A stretch of DNA of 10,891 nucleotides, taken from Desulfuromonadaceae bacterium UBA6124. GTDB taxonomy: Bacteria; Desulfobacterota; Desulfuromonadia; Desulfuromonadales; Trichloromonadaceae. This document shows, piece after piece, positions 1 to 5,356 of the stretch; position 1 is the stretch's first letter; the number at the start of each line of letters is the position of its first letter. The notes under the pieces were generated by a model, which was given only the letters and a program-made list of their open reading frames with translations, did no database searches and was not told where the DNA came from. The DNA lies in the NCBI GenBank assembly GCA_002423365.1, contig DIVU01000063.1, forward strand, positions 2,869 through 13,759. The letters are read 5' to 3'. Both the position numbers and the translations under genes were made by a program.

Positions 1-11
1 GAGGTGAGACG

Positions 12-221
12 ATGAGGGGCTTTGGTGGCCATGCCGAGTTATTCCAGACGGCAACAGGATTCGCGCCGTATCCGTACCAGACAGACTTCGCCACCCAGCC
101 CAAGCTGGCGTCCCTGCTGTCGGTGCCGACGGGGTGCGGAAAGACGGCGGCGGTAATAGAGAGGGCGATGCCGCCGGGGCTACACCAGAAAATGAAAACA
201 GAATTGAGGAATACCAGCTAG
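12..221 (+). pseudogene. Cas3-like helicase N-terminal fragment, copy 1
   Basis: The 69-codon frame starts at an ATG preceded by GAGGTGAG. It carries the sequence order of the N-terminal end of a Cas3-type superfamily 2 helicase: ATGFAPYPYQ (residues 15-24, the Q-motif region), then LLSVPTGCGKTAAVIE (residues 35-50, Walker A/motif I). After about residue 55 there is no further helicase sequence, and motifs Ia to VI are absent. The closest family I recognise is the type I-G/I-U style Cas3, whose helicase begins near the N-terminus with a similar pattern; this is recall, not a search result. It is the best preserved of three copies, with T after GK and no frameshift beyond the P-loop. An R1 palindrome follows at 232-251. 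It is probably a decayed fragment, although the intact start signals leave open a small translated peptide. Confidence 0.55.
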
Positions 222-252
222 TTACGTGTTTGAAGGTACCAGGAACCTTTTC
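194..252 (+). repeat. R1 short palindromic repeat, copy A
   Basis: This is the most diverged of five R1 copies. The core at 232-251 reads GAAGGTACCAGGAACCTTTT, so the palindrome is imperfect (GGTACC against GGAACC). The upstream flank GAAAACAGAATTGAGGAATA matches the flank of the other copies. It closes the first helicase fragment, as copies C and E close the second and third. Confidence 0.7.
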
Positions 253-292
253 GAGGGGCCTGCCGAGGCGGCCGGCTCCGAGCCAGTCGAGG

Positions 293-367
293 AGACTCAA
301 GGCCGAGGAGACCCGGCCGAGCTATAGGCGGAAGAAGCAGGGCAAGCCAACCCGCGGCGAGAAGTGA
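293..367 (+). pseudogene. Possible ORF6N protein C-terminal remnant
   Basis: A frame ending in TGA at 365-367 encodes AEETRPSYRRKK followed by a basic tail. This resembles the end of the intact ORF6N gene at 705-1313, which reads VEERRPRYRRSQ plus a basic tail and stop. About 7 of the 10 residues in the EE-RP-YRR block agree. Nothing upstream of about position 290 aligns with the rest of the ORF6N protein, because R1 copy A and a helicase fragment lie there instead. I infer a 3' remnant of a second ORF6N gene. The similarity is short and rich in charged residues, so chance cannot be excluded. Confidence 0.35.
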
Positions 368-371
368 TCGG

Positions 372-402
372 GGCGAAATCAGTTTGGGATCCCCGGAACT
401 CC
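372..402 (+). repeat. R2 short dispersed repeat, copy a
   Basis: This is one of five copies of a roughly 30-bp motif of the form GGCGAAATnnGTnTGG followed by TGTCCCCGGAATTC. Copy a has GGATCCCCGGAACTCC in the second half. It lies just after the possible ORF6N C-terminal remnant. Confidence 0.6.
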
Positions 403-513
403 CTGGAATTCCGCATTCCGCATTCGGAGAGTGACCTCGGATGTCACAGGGGCATGGCAAACTGTGAGCGCCGGATTCCCTTGACCGGATGTCCGCGATA
501 GGCGTAGCGTCTG

Positions 514-530
514 GCACGTTCATAACGTGC
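514..530. repeat. Small perfect inverted repeat upstream of the ORF6N gene
   Basis: GCACGTT and AACGTGC are exact reverse complements separated by CAT. The size and symmetry would suit an operator for a dimeric regulator, but there is no partner site or promoter to support that reading. Confidence 0.35.
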
Positions 531-579
531 AATATGACCGCTCGAGAACGGGAGGACCGCATGTCCCTGGCTCTCGAAC

Positions 580-622
580 CACCACGGCCCCTGGCGACCT
601 GACGTCGTCCGGGGCCGTGGTG
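580..622. other. 12-bp perfect hairpin, no U-tract
   Basis: CACCACGGCCCC (580-591) and GGGGCCGTGGTG (611-622) are exact reverse complements around a 19-nt loop. The stem is very G+C-rich. It is followed by TGTCCGGCGTG rather than a T-run, so it is not a canonical intrinsic terminator. It sits about 80 nt before the ORF6N start and could act on the leader transcript of that gene. Confidence 0.6.
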
Positions 623-644
623 TGTCCGGCGTGAGGAATGCCGA

Positions 645-674
645 GGCGAGATCGGTGGGGTGTCCCCGGAAGTC
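645..674 (+). repeat. R2 short dispersed repeat, copy b
   Basis: The motif reads GGCGAGATCGGTGGGG followed by TGTCCCCGGAAGTCC. It ends 18 nt before the ribosome binding site of the ORF6N gene, a position much like that of copy e in front of cas3. Confidence 0.65.
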
Positions 675-704
675 CAAGTCACCACCGAGACTGGAGGTCC
701 GCCG

Positions 705-1313
705 ATGCGTGCAGCCAGTGCGTTGAGCCCGGCGACATGCGTGGAGCGGCGCATTCTGTCGATCCGAGGGCAACGAGTGATGCTGGATGCGGATCTGGCT
801 GCGCTGTATGGCGTCTCCACGCGGGTCCTCAACCAAGCGGTGAAGCGGAACCAGGGACGCTTTCCCGAGGATTTCATGTTCCGCCTTACGGAGGCAGAGA
901 GAGCAGAGGTGATCACAAAGTGTGATCACCTTCGACCGCTCCGGTTTTCTCCATCTCTTCCCCATGCGTTTACCGAGCATGGGGCCATCATGCTGGCGAG
1001 TCTCCTCAACACCCAAGTCGCAGTGGAGGCCAGCGTGCAGGTCGTTCGGGCCTTCGTCCGACTCCGGGAAATCCTGGCGACCCACAAGGACCTTGCCCGC
1101 AAGCTGGAGGAACTGGAAAAGAAGTACGATGCCCAGTTCAAAGTCGTCTTCGACGCCATCCGGCAACTGATGGCTGAACCCCGAGCCCCGTCGAGCGGGC
1201 CGCCCGAGAAACCGCGGCGGGCGATCGGTTTCACCCCGAGCCGCTCGACCAAGCTCATGGTAGAAGAGCGCCGGCCGCGCTACCGGCGATCGCAAAGAGC
1301 CGGCAAGTCGTGA
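705..1313 (+). CDS. ORF6N-domain DNA-binding protein
   Basis: This 202-residue protein has the classic ORF6N domain near its N-terminus. RILSIRGQRVMLDADLAALY (about residues 16-35) is followed by GVSTRVLNQAVKRN, then FPEDFMFRLTEAE, PHAFTEHGAIMLASLLN and VVRAFVRLREIL. The C-terminal third holds a probable coiled coil (LARKLEELEKKYDAQFKVVF) and a basic tail. ORF6N is a presumed DNA-binding domain common in phage, prophage and accessory regions; its role here is unknown. I chose the ATG at 705 because GGAGGT (693-698) lies 6 nt upstream. A longer GTG-started frame from 660 has no such signal and begins inside repeat R2. A perfect 10-bp inverted repeat lies inside the gene at 908-930. No cas gene is coupled to it. 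Confidence 0.85.
   Translation: MRAASALSPATCVERRILSIRGQRVMLDADLAALYGVSTRVLNQAVKRNQGRFPEDFMFRLTEAERAEVITKCDHLRPLRFSPSLPHAFTEHGAIMLASLLNTQVAVEASVQVVRAFVRLREILATHKDLARKLEELEKKYDAQFKVVFDAIRQLMAEPRAPSSGPPEKPRRAIGFTPSRSTKLMVEERRPRYRRSQRAGKS
908..930. repeat. 10-bp perfect inverted repeat inside the ORF6N gene
   Basis: GGTGATCACA and TGTGATCACC flank AAG. The DNA encodes the EVITKCDHL segment, which occurs in other ORF6N proteins as I recall them, so the symmetry may be partly a by-product of coding. It could equally be an autoregulatory binding site. Confidence 0.5.
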
Positions 1314-1325
1314 TGGCGAAGATTC

Positions 1326-1386
1326 GAAAACGGAATCGAGGAATATCAAGGGGTTAGCGCGCGAAAGGTACCAGGTACCTTTCGCG
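1326..1386 (+). repeat. R1 short palindromic repeat, copy B (perfect 27-bp palindrome)
   Basis: The core at 1360-1386 is an exact palindrome of 13-bp arms (CGCGAAAGGTACC and its complement) around a central A at 1373. The flank GAAAACGGAATCGAGGAATA lies upstream. It begins 12 nt after the ORF6N stop codon and opens the first unit of the tandem duplication. It could fold at the end of the ORF6N transcript, but no T-run follows. Confidence 0.85.
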
Positions 1387-1714
1387 GTGTAAGTGCTTGA
1401 AAACGGCGACGGGCGGTGAGGGATTGCGGCGGGGAGCGTGGGGGGTGGGGAGGTGAGACGATGAGGGGCTTTGGCGGCTATGCCGAGTTATTCCAGGCGG
1501 CGACGGGATTCGCGCCGTATCCGTCCCGGGAGGATCTCGCCAACCAGCCCGACCTGCCGTCGCTGGTGTCGGTCCCGACGGGGTGCGGGAAGAGGGCGGC
1601 GAGTGACGGAGAGGGCGATGCCGCCAAGGCCACCACGACGGGAAGTGTCCAAATATGGAAACAGAGTCTTGGGATTTCAAGGAGTTACGCGTCCGAAGGT
1701 ACCAGGTATCTTTT
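1340..1714 (+). repeat. 432-bp-period tandem duplication, unit 1
   Basis: The unit contains R1 copy B, a 60-70 nt G-rich spacer, a ribosome binding site (GAGGTGAG), the helicase 5' fragment and R1 copy C. Unit 2 starts exactly 432 nt later. Over 1340-1516 the two units differ at a single base (1479, T against C). From 1517 to 1554 they differ at about 12 of 38 positions, then become similar again with a 1-nt length difference near 1641. Confidence 0.9.
1656..1714 (+). repeat. R1 short palindromic repeat, copy C
   Basis: The core GAAGGTACCAGGTATCTTTT has one arm mismatch (GGTACC against GGTATC). The upstream flank GGAAACAGAGTCTTGGGATT is nearly the same as in copy E. It terminates helicase fragment 2. 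Confidence 0.75.
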
Positions 1715-1715
1715 A

Positions 1716-1740
1716 AACTGGAAGGGTGTTCCCGGAATTC
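1716..1740 (+). repeat. R2 short dispersed repeat, copy c
   Basis: GGGTGTTCCCGGAATTC starts at 1724 and follows R1 copy C almost directly. Only the second half of the R2 motif is well conserved here. Confidence 0.5.
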
Positions 1741-1757
1741 TTACGAGGGGAAGATCT

Positions 1758-1818
1758 GGAAACCGAACCGTGGAATATCAAGGGGTTAGCGCGCGAAAGG
1801 TACCAGGTACCTTTCGCG
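1758..1818 (+). repeat. R1 short palindromic repeat, copy D (perfect 27-bp palindrome)
   Basis: The core at 1792-1818 is identical to copy B, with 13-bp arms around A1805. It lies 432 nt after copy B and opens unit 2 of the tandem duplication. Confidence 0.85.
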
Positions 1819-1892
1819 GTGTAAGTGCTTGAAAACGGCGACGGGCGGTGAGGGATTGCGGCGGGGAGCGTGGGGGGTGGGGAGGTGAGACG

Positions 1893-2105
1893 ATGAGGGG
1901 CTTTGGCGGCCATGCCGAGTTATTCCAGGCGGCGACGGGATTCGCGCCATATCCCTACCAGGAGGACTTTGCCACCCGGGCCGAGATGCCGTCGCTGGTG
2001 TCGGTCCCGACGGGGTGCGGGAAGAGTGCGGCGAGCGACGGAGAGGGCGATGCCGCCAAGGCCACCACGACGGGGAAACACCCAAATATGGAAACAGAGT
2101 CGTGA
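1893..2105 (+). pseudogene. Cas3-like helicase N-terminal fragment, copy 3
   Basis: The same start and ribosome binding site as copies 1 and 2 are followed by GFAPYPYQEDFATRAEMPSL and VSVPTGCGKSAAS. The Q motif is intact and a serine follows GK. It shares with copy 2 the one-base addition after the P-loop, so both descend from a frameshifted form, while copy 1 keeps the other frame (TAAVIERAMPP). The frame ends at TGA 2103-2105. No other helicase motif follows within the window until the separate, full-length cas3 at 2460. Confidence 0.55.
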
Positions 2106-2147
2106 GATTTCAAGGAGTTACGCCTCCGAAGGTACCAGGTGCCTTTT
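2090..2147 (+). repeat. R1 short palindromic repeat, copy E
   Basis: The core GAAGGTACCAGGTGCCTTTT has one arm change (GGTACC against GGTGCC). The flank matches copy C. It is followed 33 nt later by R2 copy d. Confidence 0.75.
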
Positions 2148-2179
2148 CAGCGTACGGCGACGGTGGCCGGGCCGATAGA

Positions 2180-2210
2180 GGCGAAATGCGTGTGGTGTTC
2201 CCGGGGTACG
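2180..2210 (+). repeat. R2 short dispersed repeat, copy d
   Basis: GGCGAAATGCGTGTGG followed by TGTTCCCGGGGTACG. The first half agrees well with copy e; the end is diverged. Confidence 0.55.
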
Positions 2211-2257
2211 CGCGAGCGCCTGGCATCGCCGCTCTCACTTCGAGGACGGAGGGGGGC

Positions 2258-2463
2258 ATGGCCGGCAAGCCTGTAGCGACAATTGACGAACTCATCGTCA
2301 CCATCCGCGCGGTCTGCGAATCATTCTCGGCGCCGATCTTGCCCGGATCTACGGCGTCGAAACTCGGGTCCTGACCCAGGCCGGCACGCGGAGTGGCGAA
2401 AACGACAGTGGCGAAATTGGTATGGTGTCCCCGGAATTCAGCGGCACTGCGGAGGACGTATGA
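2258..2463 (+). pseudogene. ORF6N gene N-terminal remnant, frameshifted
   Basis: An ATG at 2258 with a GGAGG-type ribosome binding site (2247-2254) opens a frame reading MAGKPVATIDELIVTIR, the usual start of an ORF6N protein. Two extra bases (GC at 2309-2310) break the frame. In the restored frame the DNA reads GLRIILGADLARIYGVETRV then LTQA, aligning with RGQRVMLDADLAALYGVSTR and VLNQA of the intact gene at 705. Similarity stops at about 2385, just before R2 copy e. The restored frame ends at TGA 2461-2463, overlapping the cas3 ATG. The gene is thus both frameshifted and truncated, with about 140 residues of the family's usual length missing. Confidence 0.7.
2410..2440 (+). repeat. R2 short dispersed repeat, copy e, upstream of cas3
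   Basis: GGCGAAATTGGTATGG followed by TGTCCCCGGAATTCA. It is the best consensus copy and ends 10 nt before the cas3 ribosome binding site. A short echo AGTGGCGAAA occurs at both 2394 and 2408. It marks the break point of the ORF6N remnant. Confidence 0.65.
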
Positions 2464-4664
2464 TCAAGTACTTTGCGCATTCTACCGAGGCCTCCGACAA
2501 GTCAGGTTGGCAGCCGCTCGATCAACACCTTGAGGGGGTCGCCAGCCGTTGCCGAGACTTCACCTCACGGTTTGGCGTCGAGTCGTGGGGAAGGGCCTGC
2601 GGATTGCTGCACGATCTCGGGAAGTTCTCGCATGAGTTCCAAGCCCGGCTGGAGGGAGGCCGCCGTGTGGACCACGCTACGGCCGGTGCTCGGAAGGCTG
2701 TGGAGTTGTTGCGGCCCGGACTGGGAAGACTCTTGGCCTACGTGGTTGCAGGCCACCACTCTGGTTTACCCGACGGTGGTGTGGACGGCGGTGTCAGGAG
2801 GGATACGCTTTCCGGCAGGCTCGATCGTGAAAGAGTCAATGTCCCCGAGATTCAGGAGTTCCAGTCGGTCTTGAATTCTGTACCAACTGATCTGCCGCGA
2901 CCGCCGATAAGCAGCAATGGTTTTTCGTGTGCATTCTTCATTCGTATGCTCTTTTCCAGCCTCGTGGACGCGGACTTTCTCGACACCGAAGCGTGGCTCG
3001 CGCGTGACAGGGCAGGACTGCGGGGTGGCTACCCGACGACCCCCGAACTGCTGAAGAATCTCGATCGGTACCTCGACACGATCTGCCGCTGCGACACGCC
3101 CGTCAACCAGCGCAGGGCAGAGATCCTGGCGAAATGCCGCGACGCTGCGATTCTGAGGCCTGGCATCTTCTCGCTCACGGTGCCGACGGGCGGCGGCAAG
3201 ACTTTGTCTTCCCTTGCCTTCGCTCTTCGCCACGCCACACTCCACGACTTGGAGCGTGTCGTCTATGCGATTCCATATACGAGTATTATCGAGCAGAGCG
3301 CCGCCGTGTTCCGGACGGCGCTTGGGGAGCTAGGGCTCACGGCGGTGCTGGAACACCACAGCAACTTCCAGCCGTCGGTAGAGGACGAGGAGGACGAGAC
3401 GAGTCTAGCACTTCGAATGCGCTTGGCGGCGGAGAACTGGGATGCACCGGTGGTCGTGACCACGAACGTGCAGCTCTTTGAGTCCCTGTTCGCATCCCGA
3501 GGGTCACGGTGCCGGAAGCTGCACAACCTGGTCCGGAGCGTTGTCATCCTGGACGAGGCCCAGACGCTACCAACGTTTCTACTACAACCGTGCCTTTCTG
3601 CAATGCGAGAGCTCGTGGCTCATTACGGGGCGACGATTGTCCTCTGCACCGCGACGCAACCGGCACTCCGCCGGGCGCACTACCTTCCCTGCGGATTTGC
3701 GGACGATGAAGTGCGAGAAATCGTGCCGAACCATCAAGAATTCTACGAAGCGTTGCGCCGTGTGGATGTCACACACGCTGGGGAGCTCTCAGACGAGCAA
3801 GTGGTCAGGCGAGTGAGCGCCTGCCGCCAAGCGCTCTGCATTGTCAATACCCGTGCCCACGCGAGAAGGCTCTACGAAGCCATGGGCCCAGGGGACGGGC
3901 ACTTCCATCTGAGTGCCCTTATGTGTCCCGCTCATCGCGCCGAGAAACTCTCCGCGATTCGTGATCGGCTGGCGACCGGCGAGCCCTGCCGGGTCATCTC
4001 GACACAGCTCGTGGAAGCCGGCGTGGATGTGGACTTTCCGTTTGTCCTTCGGGCTGCCGCCGGTATCGACTCGATTGCTCAGGCCGCCGGCCGCTGCAAC
4101 CGTGAAGGGAAGCTCCCGGTACATGGCGAGGTGACGGTATTCGATCCTGAGTGCGGCCTTCCTGCTGGCTATTTTCGGCGGACAGCCGACGTGGGAGCTC
4201 TCACAATGCGAGCTTTCACTGATCTCTTATCGCCAGATGCGATTCGCCACTACTTCACGCAGCTCTACTCGTTCGAGGGCGCGGACGGGCTTGATTCGAA
4301 GGAAATCGTCCAGCGGATCGAGAAGGATGCCCGCTCTCTCTCGTTCCCGTTCCGCGAGATTGCCGAAGACTTCCGCCTAATTGATAACGACATGGACTCC
4401 GTCATCATTCAATGGGATGAAGGGGCGCGGGATTTGATTCGCGAACTCCGCCACACGAACTCTCCGGCTGCCGTCGCGCGTAAGCTCCAGCGCTATACAG
4501 TTCAAATCTACCGCCGGACCCTCGGCGAGTTGAAGGCCGCTCGCGTGGTGGAAACTCTGGCGGATCGATTTCACGTTCTGAGCAACGACTGCATCTACGA
4601 CGATGACCTCGGCCTCTGCCCCGAGGACCCAACATTCCGAAACCCGGAGGCCGACATCGTGTGA
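2460..4664 (+). CDS. cas3: Cas3 HD nuclease-helicase, type I-C
   Basis: This 734-residue protein is the target-degrading enzyme of type I CRISPR interference, nicking and unwinding DNA after recruitment by Cascade. The N-terminal HD nuclease has H7, LLHDLGKF (H51-D52), D71-H72, GHH (99-100) and LVDADFLDTE (about 168-177). The superfamily 2 helicase follows: VPTGGGKT (241-248), IPYTS (271-275), the DEAQ box (365-368), CTATQP (396-401), IVNTR, STQLVEAGVDVDFP (514-527) and QAAGRCNREG (541-550). All key motifs are present, with a roughly 180-residue C-terminal tail. The ATG at 2460 is preferred because GGAGG (2451-2455) precedes it and HD homology starts directly. The frame is open back to 2283 but that extension lies over the broken ORF6N gene and repeat R2. 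cas5c begins 32 nt downstream. Confidence 0.97.
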   Translation: MIKYFAHSTEASDKSGWQPLDQHLEGVASRCRDFTSRFGVESWGRACGLLHDLGKFSHEFQARLEGGRRVDHATAGARKAVELLRPGLGRLLAYVVAGHHSGLPDGGVDGGVRRDTLSGRLDRERVNVPEIQEFQSVLNSVPTDLPRPPISSNGFSCAFFIRMLFSSLVDADFLDTEAWLARDRAGLRGGYPTTPELLKNLDRYLDTICRCDTPVNQRRAEILAKCRDAAILRPGIFSLTVPTGGGKTLSSLAFALRHATLHDLERVVYAIPYTSIIEQSAAVFRTALGELGLTAVLEHHSNFQPSVEDEEDETSLALRMRLAAENWDAPVVVTTNVQLFESLFASRGSRCRKLHNLVRSVVILDEAQTLPTFLLQPCLSAMRELVAHYGATIVLCTATQPALRRAHYLPCGFADDEVREIVPNHQEFYEALRRVDVTHAGELSDEQVVRRVSACRQALCIVNTRAHARRLYEAMGPGDGHFHLSALMCPAHRAEKLSAIRDRLATGEPCRVISTQLVEAGVDVDFPFVLRAAAGIDSIAQAAGRCNREGKLPVHGEVTVFDPECGLPAGYFRRTADVGALTMRAFTDLLSPDAIRHYFTQLYSFEGADGLDSKEIVQRIEKDARSLSFPFREIAEDFRLIDNDMDSVIIQWDEGARDLIRELRHTNSPAAVARKLQRYTVQIYRRTLGELKAARVVETLADRFHVLSNDCIYDDDLGLCPEDPTFRNPEADIV

Positions 4665-4696
4665 CGCCGCGGGGCGCGGCGGAAAAGGAGGTGCCG

Positions 4697-5356
4697 ATGG
4701 CGTACGGTGTGAAGGTCAAAGTCTGGGGAGATTACGCCTGTTTCACCCGGCCCGAGATGAAGGTCGAGCGGGTGAGCTACGACGTGATGACCCCCTCAGC
4801 GGCGCGGGGAATCCTGGAGGCAATCCACTGGAAGCCGGCGATCCAATGGGTGGTGGATCGGATCCACGTGCTGAACCCCATCAGGTTTGACACGGTTCGT
4901 CGAAACGAACTCGCGTCCAAAATCCCGAAGGGAAACGTAGAAAAGGCCATGAAGGGTGATCCTGCGCCCCTGCAGGTGTTCGTCGAGGATGACCGCCAGC
5001 AGCGGGCCGCCCTGGTGTTACGCGACGTGGCCTACGTCATCGAGGCCCACTTTGAACTGACGGACAAGGCGGGCCCCGAGGACAACGACGGCAAGCACCT
5101 CGATACCTTCAACCGCCGGGTGATCAAGGGGCAGTGTTTTCACCGACCCTACCTTGGCTGCCGCGAGTTCGCGGCATTCTTTGGACCCGCGGATGGTGTG
5201 GTGCCGGCGTCCGTACACAGGGGCAAGCGCGATCTTGGTTGGATGCTCCACGACATTGACTTCGGGGCCGGCATGGAGCCTCGGTTTTTCAGAGCTGAAA
5301 TGGACGACGGCGTCATCACCGTCCCGGCATTCGGCACCGAGGAGGTGAGAGCATGA
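4697..5356 (+). CDS. cas5c: Cas5c (Cas5d), crRNA-processing Cascade subunit
   Basis: This 219-residue RAMP-fold protein cuts the repeat RNA and caps the 5' handle of the crRNA, replacing Cas6 in type I-C. Family landmarks are VKVWGDYACFTRPEMKVER (7-25), YDVMTPSAARGILEAIHWKP (28-47), ALVLRDVAYVIEAHF (105-119), NDGKHLDTFNRR (130-141) and YLGCREF (152-158). The Lys-His pair of the reported Bacillus halodurans Cas5d active site (K116-H117 there) corresponds to K133-H134. The catalytic tyrosine Y46 there (in a YWKP context) corresponds here to H44 in IHWKP. I chose ATG 4697 because AAGGAGGT (4685-4691) lies 5 nt upstream; an in-frame GTG at 4661 overlapping the cas3 end would add 12 unrelated residues. 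It overlaps cas8c by ATGA. Confidence 0.96.
   Translation: MAYGVKVKVWGDYACFTRPEMKVERVSYDVMTPSAARGILEAIHWKPAIQWVVDRIHVLNPIRFDTVRRNELASKIPKGNVEKAMKGDPAPLQVFVEDDRQQRAALVLRDVAYVIEAHFELTDKAGPEDNDGKHLDTFNRRVIKGQCFHRPYLGCREFAAFFGPADGVVPASVHRGKRDLGWMLHDIDFGAGMEPRFFRAEMDDGVITVPAFGTEEVRA

Larger units (their letters stand above)
368..704. other. Non-coding interval with R2 copies and inverted repeats
   Basis: I see no convincing gene in this 337-nt stretch. It holds R2 copy a (372-402), a 7-bp inverted repeat GCACGTT-cat-AACGTGC (514-530), a 12-bp hairpin with arms at 580-591 and 611-622, and R2 copy b (645-674). The ribosome binding site GGAGGT (693-698) of the ORF6N gene ends the interval. A TTGACC at 481-486 could be a -35 element, but no good -10 element lies at the right distance, so I do not call a promoter. 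Confidence 0.6.
1461..1832 (+). pseudogene. Cas3-like helicase N-terminal fragment, copy 2
   Basis: It starts at an ATG with GAGGTGAG upstream and encodes a start like copy 1 (MRGFGGYAELFQAATGFAPY), then LVSVPTGCGKRAAS. Helicase similarity stops at the P-loop. Two key positions are altered: the Q of the Q motif is R (YPSRED), and the T or S after GK is R. One base is added relative to copy 1 just after the P-loop, shifting the reading frame, so the remaining codons to the stop at 1832 are repeat-derived (they read through R1 copies C and D as KVPGTF-like segments). This is most likely non-functional as a helicase. An upstream GTG could extend the frame to 1416 without a supporting signal. Confidence 0.55.
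1772..2147 (+). repeat. 432-bp-period tandem duplication, unit 2
   Basis: Second unit of the direct repeat starting at 1340, containing R1 copy D, helicase fragment 3 and R1 copy E. Its variable window is 1949-1986. Confidence 0.9.

Noticed and set aside
444..1349. Long open frame on the - strand
   Set aside because: It lies antisense to the ORF6N gene, has no recognisable domain, and is explained by the G+C-rich codon pattern of the + strand gene.
1517..1986. Diversity-generating retroelement explanation for the variable window, prompted by the Avd-like protein
   Set aside because: No reverse transcriptase or template/variable repeat pair is present, and the differences are not concentrated at A positions.
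2248..2260. Partial match of the visible spacer (reverse complement GGAGGGGGGTATG) to GGAGGGGGGCATG
   Set aside because: Only about 12 of 33 spacer positions match, in a G-run of a ribosome binding site; it is most likely chance rather than self-targeting.
2283..2459. In-frame upstream extension of cas3 (59 extra residues)
   Set aside because: The extension is Arg/Ser-rich, unlike any Cas3 N-terminus, and runs over the broken ORF6N gene and repeat R2. A ribosome binding site and HD homology support the ATG at 2460.
4661..4696. GTG start extending cas5c by 12 residues with overlap of the cas3 stop
   Set aside because: The AAGGAGGT site and family N-terminus fit ATG 4697; the added residues are part of that ribosome binding region.
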